Of a stretch of 41,826 nucleotides of DNA, positions 15,613 to 21,760 are shown piece after piece (within the stretch, counting starts at the first letter, position 1; each line of letters starts with the position of its first letter). The position numbers and the translations under genes are program-made. The DNA is from Oscillospiraceae bacterium. Its GTDB lineage: Bacteria; Bacillota; Clostridia; Oscillospirales; Ruminococcaceae. The notes under the pieces were generated by a model that was not told where the DNA came from, did not search any database, and saw nothing but the letters and a program-made list of their open reading frames with translations. Location: positions 1 through 41,826 of the forward strand of contig SVNB01000002.1 in NCBI GenBank assembly GCA_015067125.1, given 5' to 3'.

Positions 15613-17529
15613 TTATTTTTTCTTTCTTTTACCAAGAACAACAGCAGCGCCAAAAGAAACCACAGCCGCTGCCGCTGCCGGAGCAACAAGGACGGAAACA
15701 CCGGTATTTGGGTTTTCTCCTTCCTCCGTCAGATCCACAACAACGGAATTTGTGGGTTTTTCCACAGGCTTAATGCTTATGCCGTCATCATAAGCAGCAT
15801 AGGTTATGCCAAGCACCATCGGTCCGTAAATTTTTACTTTTATGCCTTTGGTTTCTTTGGTATAATCAAGAATTTCTATATCTCCGGCAGAATTACCTTC
15901 TTCAGCAAGACCGGCAACAATAAAATCATAGCCTTTTCTTGCTGTGCCGGTGGGATAGGAAAGGGTCACTTCCACGCCTTCTGCAGGATAGTCCTCTTCA
16001 TCCATTTCCACCCATTTTTTTGTAATGGGGTTCCATTCAAGAAGATCCACATCTCTGTAAACAATGTAGTAATCAAGACCCATTCTTCCCTCGGCATAGG
16101 CTTCTTTCCAGATGGCTCTCTTCATTTCGTCCGTATCGTCGAATTTATAGCGAAGAGCATACGGAACCTCTATATCTGTTCCAACGCGAAGTTTATATTT
16201 ATCGTTGTTCACATTGGTATCGTCATCCGGTTTAATAACAGTTGTGCCCCTTGCGTATGCAACGCAGAAAGGAGAAAGAGTTTCTGTCTTTACGTGAAGG
16301 CCATCGGAACCTTTGGTGTAGGAAAGCACCTCTACCTCCCCGGCTTTATCTCCATAGGTGATAAGATGGGTAACCACATAGGTATAACCGGTTTTGCCTG
16401 CGCCTTTGGGATAAGGAATTACAAATTCGTGCTCATCATCAGGATATTCGCCCTGTTCCGCGGCTTCCCACTTTTTGGTTTCCTCGTTGTATTTTACAAG
16501 GGTTATTTCCATAAACTCATAGTTATAGTTCTTGTTTTTTTCTTCGAACCATGCGGATTTTCTGATAAGCGCGGTTTTTATGTCTTCTTCGCTCTTATAT
16601 ACGTTTTTCAATCCTTCGGGAACTTCTACGCCTTTGGAAACGGTATAGCCGAATTTTACTTCTTTGGCTTCTTCTTTTCTCCATTGCGCAACAAGGGTAA
16701 CATCGCCGAGGATCGTATAATTTTCGTCGATTTTATCTCCGTTTACATACCAGCCGATAAATTCAAAACCGTCTTTTTCCGGAAGCGGAAGCGCTCCGAT
16801 AGCATGTTTATAAAGCATACCTCTGGAAGCAATCGCGCTGCCGCCGTTGGAATCGAACTTGACGGTAAAAGCGTGTTCCTGCCATTTTGCGGTATAGGCT
16901 GCATCTGCTGTTACTGTCGCGGCCACTGCCGGTTCCCAGCCGATAAAGTCATAGCCGTAAAGTTCCGGAGTGCCTTCAAAGGCCGGCGTTGCGGTGCCTT
17001 CCGGCACGGTATATTTCTGATTTGCAAAAATATCCGCATTTCCGGTGCCGTCGGTATAGGTTACGGTATATTCCCGCGCTGTTTGCTGTTCGTGTTTAAG
17101 CGCAATATTAAGGGCGTTTTCTGTTGGAACCCAAAGACCTGTAACATTCGGAAGGTCCTCATCAACAGCAGAAGGATCCCACTTGTACCTTAAGGTTATG
17201 GCAGAGGAAACATCTTCTGAAAAAACATGGCCGGAATATACCGTATTGAACGCTTCAAGGTAAGCCGGCGTGCTGAAAGTTACAGAAGCATAGTATTCCC
17301 CTGTTTCTTCATCTTTGATAACCTCTTCGGAACTGAAGGCATAAAGCATGCCAAGTTTGTGAGCCTCGTCATCCGCACATACAAAATACGCCCAGGGAGC
17401 ATCGGAAATGTTTCTGTCCGTATCGGAATTTCTGTATGGTTTGGGCGGCGCTGTTTCTTCTGCAAAAGCGGTTACCGCCAAAGAGGCAATCATAATAGCC
17501 GCAAGCAAAAGACTTAATGCTTTTTTCAT
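15613..17529 (-). CDS. Cell-wall anchored InlB B-repeat protein with a duplicated unnamed domain
   Basis: A 638-residue exported protein. The signal peptide (1-23) ends AFA. Two InlB/Listeria-Bacteroides B-repeats follow (about 154-216 and 221-283; markers FDSNGG, GYDFIGW, YTAKW). Then comes a domain of about 125 residues present twice (about 301-425 and 453-578), sharing the pattern of a TKKW core, YP...YP.G, K.GY, AG..E.L.YTK and a final Y/A stretch. The C-terminus has NPNTG (606-610), a hydrophobic helix and KRKKK, a sorting signal in which NPNTG replaces LPXTG. A sortase would link it to the wall; none is encoded here. The role is unknown; such proteins often bind host or neighbouring cells. 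It has its own promoter and terminator. Confidence 0.88.
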   Translation of the reverse strand: MKKALSLLLAAIMIASLAVTAFAEETAPPKPYRNSDTDRNISDAPWAYFVCADDEAHKLGMLYAFSSEEVIKDEETGEYYASVTFSTPAYLEAFNTVYSGHVFSEDVSSAITLRYKWDPSAVDEDLPNVTGLWVPTENALNIALKHEQQTAREYTVTYTDGTGNADIFANQKYTVPEGTATPAFEGTPELYGYDFIGWEPAVAATVTADAAYTAKWQEHAFTVKFDSNGGSAIASRGMLYKHAIGALPLPEKDGFEFIGWYVNGDKIDENYTILGDVTLVAQWRKEEAKEVKFGYTVSKGVEVPEGLKNVYKSEEDIKTALIRKSAWFEEKNKNYNYEFMEITLVKYNEETKKWEAAEQGEYPDDEHEFVIPYPKGAGKTGYTYVVTHLITYGDKAGEVEVLSYTKGSDGLHVKTETLSPFCVAYARGTTVIKPDDDTNVNNDKYKLRVGTDIEVPYALRYKFDDTDEMKRAIWKEAYAEGRMGLDYYIVYRDVDLLEWNPITKKWVEMDEEDYPAEGVEVTLSYPTGTARKGYDFIVAGLAEEGNSAGDIEILDYTKETKGIKVKIYGPMVLGITYAAYDDGISIKPVEKPTNSVVVDLTEEGENPNTGVSVLVAPAAAAAVVSFGAAVVLGKRKKK

Positions 17530-17626
17530 AAATCTTTCCTCCTTTTTTCGAAAAACCCAAACACGATTTTTCGTTTATATATTAAAAATGGATTTGTATG
17601 AAAATTTTTCCATTTTTTCAATTTAA

Positions 17627-17655
17627 ATTCTACAATAATTTTTTGCAATATTCAA
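17627..17655 (-). promoter_or_regulatory. Sigma-A promoter of the InlB-repeat gene
   Basis: TTGAAT (17650-17655), a 17-base spacer and TAGAAT (17627-17632) on the minus strand, in an AT-rich gap. The leader is about 90 bases long and ends in AAAGGAGG before the ATG. Confidence 0.65.
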
Positions 17656-17705
17656 TATATTATTCCAAATTGCTATAAATTTATTTTTTTAAAAGATATT
17701 TTTGT

Positions 17706-18110
17706 TTATTTTTCCAGCTGTTCCGCCAAAGTGCCTATTACTCCGCGCCTGGTGATTATTCCGCAGAAAACGCCCCGGCCGTCAACTATCGGCACAAAGT
17801 TCTGGTTCATAACAGCGTCTATAACTTCTTTTTGCTCCGCGGCAATAAGAAGCGAGGGGCAAAAATCCCTGCGGATTATATCTTTGATTTTATATGCTTC
17901 GTGGTCTTTCATTTCCGCGCTTTGCATTTTTATAATATGACGCAGAAAATCCCCTTCCGTAACGGTTCCGGTATAAACCCCGTTTTCATCCAGCACCGGC
18001 ACAGCGGTATAGCCATAGCGGGTAAATTTTTCCAATCCCTGGCGCACGGTGTTGTTTTCGCTTAAATACGCGGTGGAAACCTTCGGGATCATAATTTTTG
18101 CTATATTCAC
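17706..18110 (-). CDS. Tandem CBS-domain protein
   Basis: A 134-residue protein made of two CBS motifs only (about 8-60 and 72-128), with typical stretches AVPVLDENGVYTGTVTEGDFL and FVPIVDGRGVFCGIITRRGVI. Paired CBS domains bind adenine nucleotides and act as energy or redox sensors, but this one carries no output domain, so its partner is unknown. The start is GTG with GGGAGG ten bases upstream. It appears to be a single-gene unit with an extended -10 promoter at 18150-18157. The 395-base stretch upstream holds that promoter, a terminator and the GGTTTCA repeats, but no supported gene. Confidence 0.88.
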   Translation of the reverse strand: MNIAKIMIPKVSTAYLSENNTVRQGLEKFTRYGYTAVPVLDENGVYTGTVTEGDFLRHIIKMQSAEMKDHEAYKIKDIIRRDFCPSLLIAAEQKEVIDAVMNQNFVPIVDGRGVFCGIITRRGVIGTLAEQLEK

Positions 18111-18149
18111 GGAAAATCCGCCTCCCTTGCTTTTTCAATTATTTATTTT

Positions 18150-18157
18150 ATTATAAC
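18150..18157 (-). promoter_or_regulatory. Extended -10 promoter of the CBS gene
   Basis: TATAAT (18150-18155) on the minus strand is preceded by TGT, an extended -10 element. No good -35 hexamer is visible, as is usual for this type. Confidence 0.5.
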
Positions 18158-18332
18158 ATATATATTCCATATTTTGGTGAAAATACGGTGGCAAATATAT
18201 GAATGAATTATAAATTTTACGCTTTCACTATATAAGTAACGCAGCGGCAGAAAAATGCAGCAAAAAAAGATGCAAAATTTGCGCCGTTTTTGACCAATAG
18301 TAAAATGATAAATTTTAGCTGTAAATAAAAAC

Positions 18333-18365
18333 AAAAAACCGGAAGACAAAAAGTCTTCCGGTTTT
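18333..18365 (-). terminator. Terminator downstream of the nucleotidyltransferase
   Basis: The perfect stem AACCGGAAGAC/GTCTTCCGGTT with a 5-base loop is followed on the minus strand by a T-run. It lies about 140 bases beyond the nucleotidyltransferase stop, after the phased repeats. Confidence 0.8.
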
Positions 18366-18393
18366 AGCTGGCAACAGTTGATAATAATGATAC

Positions 18394-18454
18394 GGTTTCA
18401 TATGGTTTCAAAAGGTTTCACTCAAAAATGAAACTATTAAACGGGAAGTGAAAC
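18394..18454. repeat. Helically phased GGTTTCA repeats
   Basis: GGTTTCA occurs three times at exact 10-base spacing (18394-18400, 18404-18410, 18414-18420). The reverse complement core TGAAAC occurs twice at 20-base spacing (18429-18434, 18449-18454). The arrangement puts the sites on one face of the helix and looks like a protein-binding array, for example recombinase arm sites or an operator. It lies between the nucleotidyltransferase stop and its terminator. Confidence 0.65.
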
Positions 18455-18505
18455 TCTCTTTTGGGACTAAAACTATGCTAAACAGTTTGTCAAATTGGAA
18501 TTTGG

Positions 18506-19165
18506 TTAACTGTTATCAGAAATCCATTTCTTTGACCAAGTAAACAATGTTTCGGACATCAAATTAAAATCTACCGTTCCGCCATTTTTCAAATTCAAGA
18601 AGGTTTCGACAATGCCCCGTTCATCAAAAGATACAACTTGGAGCAATTCTTTTTGATGGCTGATATAGTTTCCAGTTTGCTTGAAAGCAATTGCCTGTAC
18701 AACAAAAGAGGCAGATTTATACAGTCCCCGCAAAATATCTTCGCTCTTTTCATACAGCATATTGTGTACACATCCGTGGAATATGTTGCAGGCACCGATT
18801 TTGATTGCTCTGTTCACAGCACTTTCCTCAATAACTGCCATCACCTCGTCAAGGCTTCCCTTGATTGGTGTGGTGTCATGGCAAAACTGGAACAGGTCAG
18901 ATGGCTCCCAATTCATAATTTCTTTTTTGCCTGAAAGGAAACCACAAATCAATTCCCTGTGAGACATGGTATCCAGCATGTCATGATAAGTTTGAATGTC
19001 CATAGCAGACAATTCATCCAGAATTACAACAATATCAATGTCGCTCGTTTCTGTTGCTTCACCACGGCCATAACTGCCTTGCAAACCAACAAACCATACA
19101 CGGTTTGCAAATATTTTATTTAACTTCAGCAAAAAATCATTCATCCAAGCAGTAATATCTATCAT
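18506..19165 (-). CDS. Nucleotidyltransferase-fold protein (aminoglycoside adenylyltransferase-like)
   Basis: A 219-residue protein with the Pol-beta nucleotidyltransferase core GSYGRGEATETSDIDIVVI (about residues 30-48), in which the DxD pair would bind metal and NTP. The rest is helical and resembles the C-terminal part of stand-alone nucleotidyltransferases such as aminoglycoside adenylyltransferases and related toxins/antitoxins, but no drug specificity can be inferred. A GTG three codons upstream exists; the ATG at 19165 is preferred because GAGG lies eight bases before it. It has its own promoter (19202-19230), and next to it are tRNA-end duplication and phased repeats, so it may be acquired. 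By eye it is AT-richer than its neighbours. Confidence 0.8.
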   Translation of the reverse strand: MIDITAWMNDFLLKLNKIFANRVWFVGLQGSYGRGEATETSDIDIVVILDELSAMDIQTYHDMLDTMSHRELICGFLSGKKEIMNWEPSDLFQFCHDTTPIKGSLDEVMAVIEESAVNRAIKIGACNIFHGCVHNMLYEKSEDILRGLYKSASFVVQAIAFKQTGNYISHQKELLQVVSFDERGIVETFLNLKNGGTVDFNLMSETLFTWSKKWISDNS

Positions 19166-19201
19166 TTTAATCACCTCATCAAATTCAAGTTTGTCGTATA
19201 G

Positions 19202-19230
19202 ATTGTATCAAATTGCTGTGTAAATATCAA
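19202..19230 (-). promoter_or_regulatory. Sigma-A promoter of the nucleotidyltransferase gene
   Basis: TTGATA (19225-19230), a 17-base spacer and TACAAT (19202-19207) on the minus strand, about 15 bases upstream of the ribosome site. Confidence 0.7.
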
Positions 19231-19240
19231 CCAATATAGA

Positions 19241-19280
19241 AAAAGCACGATGGTTTTGTATCAAAACCATCGTGCTTTTT
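19241..19280 (-). terminator. Terminator behind the duplicated tRNA 3' end
   Basis: A long perfect stem, arms AAAAGCACGATGGTTTTG and its complement, with a tiny loop and T-runs on either side. It follows the duplicated tRNA end in the same position as the terminator behind the intact tRNA gene. Confidence 0.88.
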
Positions 19281-19299
19281 TGGTCGAAGTGGCGAGACT
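19281..19299 (-). repeat. Duplicated 3' end of tRNA-Pro (att-like direct repeat)
   Basis: The 19 bases tggtcgaagtggcgagact are identical to 19451-19469, the 3' end of the tRNA-Pro gene including its CCA. Both copies are in the same orientation, 170 bases apart, and both are followed by a terminator. Such duplications arise when an element integrates into a tRNA 3' end. The 150 bases between the copies hold no integrase gene and no supported ORF. Confidence 0.8.
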
Positions 19300-19412
19300 G
19301 CGACTCGCTTCGCTCCCTGCATAAGTTCCGTCAGCCGCTCGAACATCGCCAAAGGCTTGTTTTCGCGGGTCGTCACTTATCGAACGTCGTTCTCGTCACG
19401 CAAATTTAATAA

Positions 19413-19449
19413 TAAAAAAACCGACAGGCCAAAGCCTGTCGGTTTTTTT
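19413..19449 (-). terminator. Terminator of tRNA-Pro
   Basis: The perfect stem AACCGACAGGC/GCCTGTCGGTT with a 4-base loop has a T-run on the minus strand. It starts two bases after the tRNA CCA end. Confidence 0.92.
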
Positions 19450-19450
19450 A

Positions 19451-19526
19451 TGGTCGAAGTGGCGAGACTCGAACTCACGGCTTCCAGTACCCGAAACTGG
19501 CGCGCTACCACCTGCGCTACACCTCG
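19451..19526 (-). tRNA. tRNA-Pro (anticodon CGG)
   Basis: A 76-base tRNA with encoded CCA. The acceptor arm pairs CGAGGTG with CACTTCG and the discriminator is A. The D-arm is GCGCAGGTGGTAGCGC, the anticodon stem CCAGT/ACTGG encloses loop TTCGGGT (anticodon CGG, reading CCG), and the T-loop is TTCGAGT. It has a strong promoter at 19538-19566 and a terminator at 19413-19449. Its last 19 bases are duplicated at 19281-19299. Confidence 0.96.
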
Positions 19527-19537
19527 ATAGCTTTGTT

Positions 19538-19566
19538 ATTATACTAAAAAAGAAGAGCTTTGTCAA
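19538..19566 (-). promoter_or_regulatory. Strong sigma-A promoter of tRNA-Pro
   Basis: A consensus TTGACA (19561-19566), a 17-base spacer and TATAAT (19538-19543) on the minus strand, 11 bases from the mature tRNA 5' end. Confidence 0.9.
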
Positions 19567-19599
19567 GGTGTGAATAAAGATTTTTTATTTTGCGCAAAT

Positions 19600-19917
19600 T
19601 TATGCGTGCATTTTGTGCGTTGGCCTTTCGCCGAATTTTTTCTCGTAGGCTCTGGCAAAGCCGCTTTGGGTTTCAAAACCATATTTTATGGCAACGCAGG
19701 AAGCCGGCTCGCCGTTTTCTATTTCTTTTTCTGCCTTTTCAAGGCGTTTTTCCCGAACGTAACGCATAAGGCTTTTGCCGGTGTATTCCTTAAAAATCCG
19801 GCAGAAGTGAAAAACGGAATACCCTTCGCTGGCGGCAATTTTTTCGGCAGAAAGCTCGTCTTCCAGATGGGAACATATATAATCCATACTTCTTTTTACG
19901 CTTTCGGTGTAATCCAT
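19600..19917 (-). CDS. AraC-type regulator consisting of the DNA-binding domain only
   Basis: A 105-residue protein made up entirely of the two-helix-turn-helix AraC/XylS domain, in MarA/SoxS style: the first HTH around LSAEKIAASEGYSVFHFCRIFKEYTGKSLMRYVREKR and the second around CVAIKYGFETQSGFARAYEKKFGERP. With no sensor domain, its activity is probably set by its own abundance. The ATG at 19917 has AGAGG upstream. The same-strand region upstream carries two terminators and a cobalamin riboswitch with its own promoter, so expression may depend on cobalamin. Target genes cannot be seen here. A separate weak promoter closer to the gene cannot be excluded. Confidence 0.92.
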   Translation of the reverse strand: MDYTESVKRSMDYICSHLEDELSAEKIAASEGYSVFHFCRIFKEYTGKSLMRYVREKRLEKAEKEIENGEPASCVAIKYGFETQSGFARAYEKKFGERPTHKMHA

Positions 19918-20030
19918 ATATAAAGCCTCTTTTCAGAAAATATTTGCGGGAGGGCGGCGCGGAGAAAAGCGGAGTGAGAAAACTTTTTTCCGCGCCATAA
20001 AGGTTCTGTTTTCATACAGTTCAAAAAAAG

Positions 20031-20063
20031 CAAAAACGGACGCCCCGAAAAACCGGAGCGCCC
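20031..20063 (-). terminator. Second hairpin terminator upstream of the AraC gene
   Basis: A stem of about ten pairs (GGGCGCTCCG with CGGGGCGTCC, two wobbles) and a 5-base loop is followed on the minus strand by a T-rich stretch. It lies 10-40 bases downstream of the riboswitch terminator, with no ORF in between. Confidence 0.72.
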
Positions 20064-20071
20064 GCTGGTTA

Positions 20072-20110
20072 TAAAAATAAAAAGGGCCGCCAGTTAAAAC
20101 CGGCAGCCAC
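20072..20110 (-). terminator. Riboswitch expression-platform terminator
   Basis: The stem GGCTGCCGGTT/AACTGGCGGCC (two wobbles) is followed by CCTTTTTATTTTT on the minus strand, 25 bases beyond the 3' boundary of the cobalamin aptamer. It is the likely expression platform. Confidence 0.82.
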
Positions 20111-20133
20111 CATTTTGCTTTTATCGAATATGA

Positions 20134-20346
20134 TATGTGGACTCCCCTTAACCCGAGAAACACGATCCTGCGGAAATTATCCTGACTTATGCTTCATCCT
20201 ACAAAGGCGCCTTCCCATCTTTCGACAGTGGCATTGTGCCTTTTTCGTCCGCAAATACAGTTGAGGTAACAGCAACGGATTCACACCGTTTTCCCTTTCG
20301 CTTTTTGGCGAAAGCCACAAATTGGCAACCGCAAGACCCACATTAT
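20134..20346 (-). promoter_or_regulatory. Cobalamin riboswitch
   Basis: The minus-strand RNA has the conserved aptamer elements in order: closing stem CTTGCGG with CCGCAGG (and an outer ATGTGG/CCACAT), GGGAAAACGGTGTGAATCCG, a CTGTTACCTCAACTGTA variant of the CCCGCxACTGT core, GCCACTG, GATGGGAAGG, and the B12 box region GATGAAGCATAAGTCAGGA (about 20178-20197). It has its own promoter (20369-20397) and is followed by a terminator (20072-20110). Binding of a cobalamin would be expected to favour termination. The next gene downstream is the AraC-type regulator. The cob(I)alamin adenosyltransferase lies upstream and is not under its control. Confidence 0.93.
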
Positions 20347-20368
20347 TAATTTTTCAAACTGCAGTTAT

Positions 20369-20397
20369 ATTTTATCATTGCACTGCTTTTATTTCAA
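20369..20397 (-). promoter_or_regulatory. Sigma-A promoter of the cobalamin riboswitch transcript
   Basis: TTGAAA (20392-20397), a 17-base spacer and TAAAAT (20369-20374) on the minus strand, 20-30 bases before the aptamer. Confidence 0.72.
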
Positions 20398-20413
20398 GTC
20401 CGAACTTGCTGTT

Positions 20414-20917
20414 TTAAAGTTCCGGAACATGTTTTGGCATTTTTTCGCTTTCCACGGCGGTAACCATATCGCAAAGAGCTTTAAGCTCTTCCGAAGCGTA
20501 TCTTCCGGTAAAAACAAGTTCTGTTCCGGGCGTTTTAAGCGCAACAAGCTCTTTTACCTCATCAATGCTTATAAGGCCGAAGTACATCGGGATTGTAATT
20601 TCATCAAGCACCACAAGACCAAAATTTGCGCTTGCCAAAGCCTGTTTTGCCCTTGTAAGGCCTTTTTGCGCACAGTCCCTATCCTGCTTATCCGGCTCTC
20701 TGCCGGCAATACAGCCTGTTCCGCAGCCAAACTGGGCGGTTACAACCCCGGGAATTGCCTTTCTTAAAGCGGCTATATCGCCTTTCGGGTCGTCTTTTAT
20801 AAATTGCCCGATAAAGACGCGTCTTCCCTCTCCGGCAACTCTTAACGCAAGGCCCAGAGCCATTGTTGTTTTGCCTTTTCCGTCGCCGGTATAAAGCCTT
20901 ACTATGCCTTTGTTCAA
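20414..20917 (-). CDS. cobO: Cob(I)yrinic acid a,c-diamide adenosyltransferase (CobO/BtuR type)
   Basis: A 167-residue P-loop enzyme of the CobA/CobO/BtuR family with the phosphate loop GDGKGKTT (about 11-18), FIGQFIKDDPKGD, and VLDEI followed by a Tyr/Phe pair. It transfers adenosine from ATP to cob(I)alamin or corrinoid precursors, giving adenosylcobalamin in the cytoplasm. A GTG three codons upstream exists, but AGGAGG lies eight bases before the TTG at 20917, so TTG is chosen. It follows the SseB gene after 59 bases. No other corrinoid synthesis gene is in the window, so salvage of scavenged corrinoid is the likely setting. A cobalamin riboswitch lies just downstream. Confidence 0.93.
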   Translation of the reverse strand: MNKGIVRLYTGDGKGKTTMALGLALRVAGEGRRVFIGQFIKDDPKGDIAALRKAIPGVVTAQFGCGTGCIAGREPDKQDRDCAQKGLTRAKQALASANFGLVVLDEITIPMYFGLISIDEVKELVALKTPGTELVFTGRYASEELKALCDMVTAVESEKMPKHVPEL

Positions 20918-20976
20918 AAAACGCACCTCCTTTACGGAACATTACAAAATAAATATACACCCAAAACAAAATTTAA

Positions 20977-21675
20977 TCAAGTTTTTTTATAAACCGGCGG
21001 CACAAGTTTTTCTGCGGTTTTAAGAAGTTTAAAATCCGCCTTGGCCATTTCTATATTATCGCCAGGTTTAAGCACAGGTTTTATTGCTTCTGCAACTTTT
21101 GGGAAAAACTCTTCCCGTTTTCCGTCAAAATCTATTACCATAAAAAGGTGCGGAGCAAGGTCGTTTTCTTTTTGTGCCCAAAGAATATATGCGGAATAGA
21201 CTTTTTCGCAGGAGGAAAGATAGTTTTTAAGCGTTTCCGCCACTCCTGCCGGAACCATGGCTGGCTTCATAAGTTTTATTCCCGTTCCCGGTTTGTTTTC
21301 CGGCACTTTTGCGCCGCTGTGTTTAAACACCATGGATTTTCCGTGGGGATTGATAACTATTCCACCGATCTGGCCATTGCTTTTTTTGACTATATCGTTT
21401 ATTTTATCAAAATGCATAATGCCTGCTTTATCTTTTGGCAACGGGCTTTTTTCAAAAGCGGCATAGCTTGAAAAAGCGGGAATAAGTTTAAGCCCGTCTT
21501 TGGAATTAAAAAGCGGAATGGTGTTGGGCGTATCTCTGAAAGGCACGATAAAATTTGTGTTTTCCGCCTTCATAAAAAAATTTCTTACGGTTTCTTCGTT
21601 ATATTCTTTTGCAATTTCGTCAACGGCGGCATCCACTTCAAGGCCGTTATCAAATTTGGTAATATCTGTTTCCAT
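20977..21675 (-). CDS. SseB family protein
   Basis: A 232-residue soluble protein with the SseB N-terminal domain (about 30-115; FIVPFRDTP, LKLIPAFSSYAAFEKS, GGIVINPHGKSMVF) and the SseB C-terminal domain after a Pro-rich linker (YSAYILWAQKEND, LFMVIDFDGKREEFF). SseB was named for enhanced serine sensitivity in Escherichia coli; its molecular role is unknown. The GTG at 21684 and the ATG at 21675 are both in frame; the ATG is used because AAGGA is at a workable distance. It stands between the RluA terminator and the adenosyltransferase gene and may share a transcript with the latter. Confidence 0.85.
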   Translation of the reverse strand: METDITKFDNGLEVDAAVDEIAKEYNEETVRNFFMKAENTNFIVPFRDTPNTIPLFNSKDGLKLIPAFSSYAAFEKSPLPKDKAGIMHFDKINDIVKKSNGQIGGIVINPHGKSMVFKHSGAKVPENKPGTGIKLMKPAMVPAGVAETLKNYLSSCEKVYSAYILWAQKENDLAPHLFMVIDFDGKREEFFPKVAEAIKPVLKPGDNIEMAKADFKLLKTAEKLVPPVYKKT

Positions 21676-21730
21676 TGGTTTCACATCCTTTTCCGCTTTT
21701 TATTTTATCGCATAAATGTGAATAAATAAA

Positions 21731-21760
21731 GCGGTTTTTGCGATAAATTACAAAAACCGC
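21731..21760 (-). terminator. Terminator of the RluA-type gene
   Basis: Arms GCGGTTTTTG and CAAAAACCGC form a hairpin with an 8-10 base loop that directly abuts the stop at 21761; TTTATTTATT follows on the minus strand. Confidence 0.8.

Noticed and set aside
18143..18349. 68-codon minus-strand ORF next to the CBS gene
   Set aside because: It overlaps the CBS promoter and a terminator and has no protein-like composition or ribosome site.
18390..18455. CRISPR array
   Set aside because: The repeats are 7 bases long with 3-base gaps, much too short for repeat-spacer units, and no cas genes are present.
19281..19340. A second tRNA gene next to tRNA-Pro
   Set aside because: Only the last 19 bases match; no anticodon arm, D-arm or acceptor 5' strand can be formed.
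19933..20163. 76-codon minus-strand ORF between the riboswitch and the AraC gene
   Set aside because: It runs through the riboswitch and both terminators, has no good ribosome site, and its sequence looks like translated hairpin RNA.
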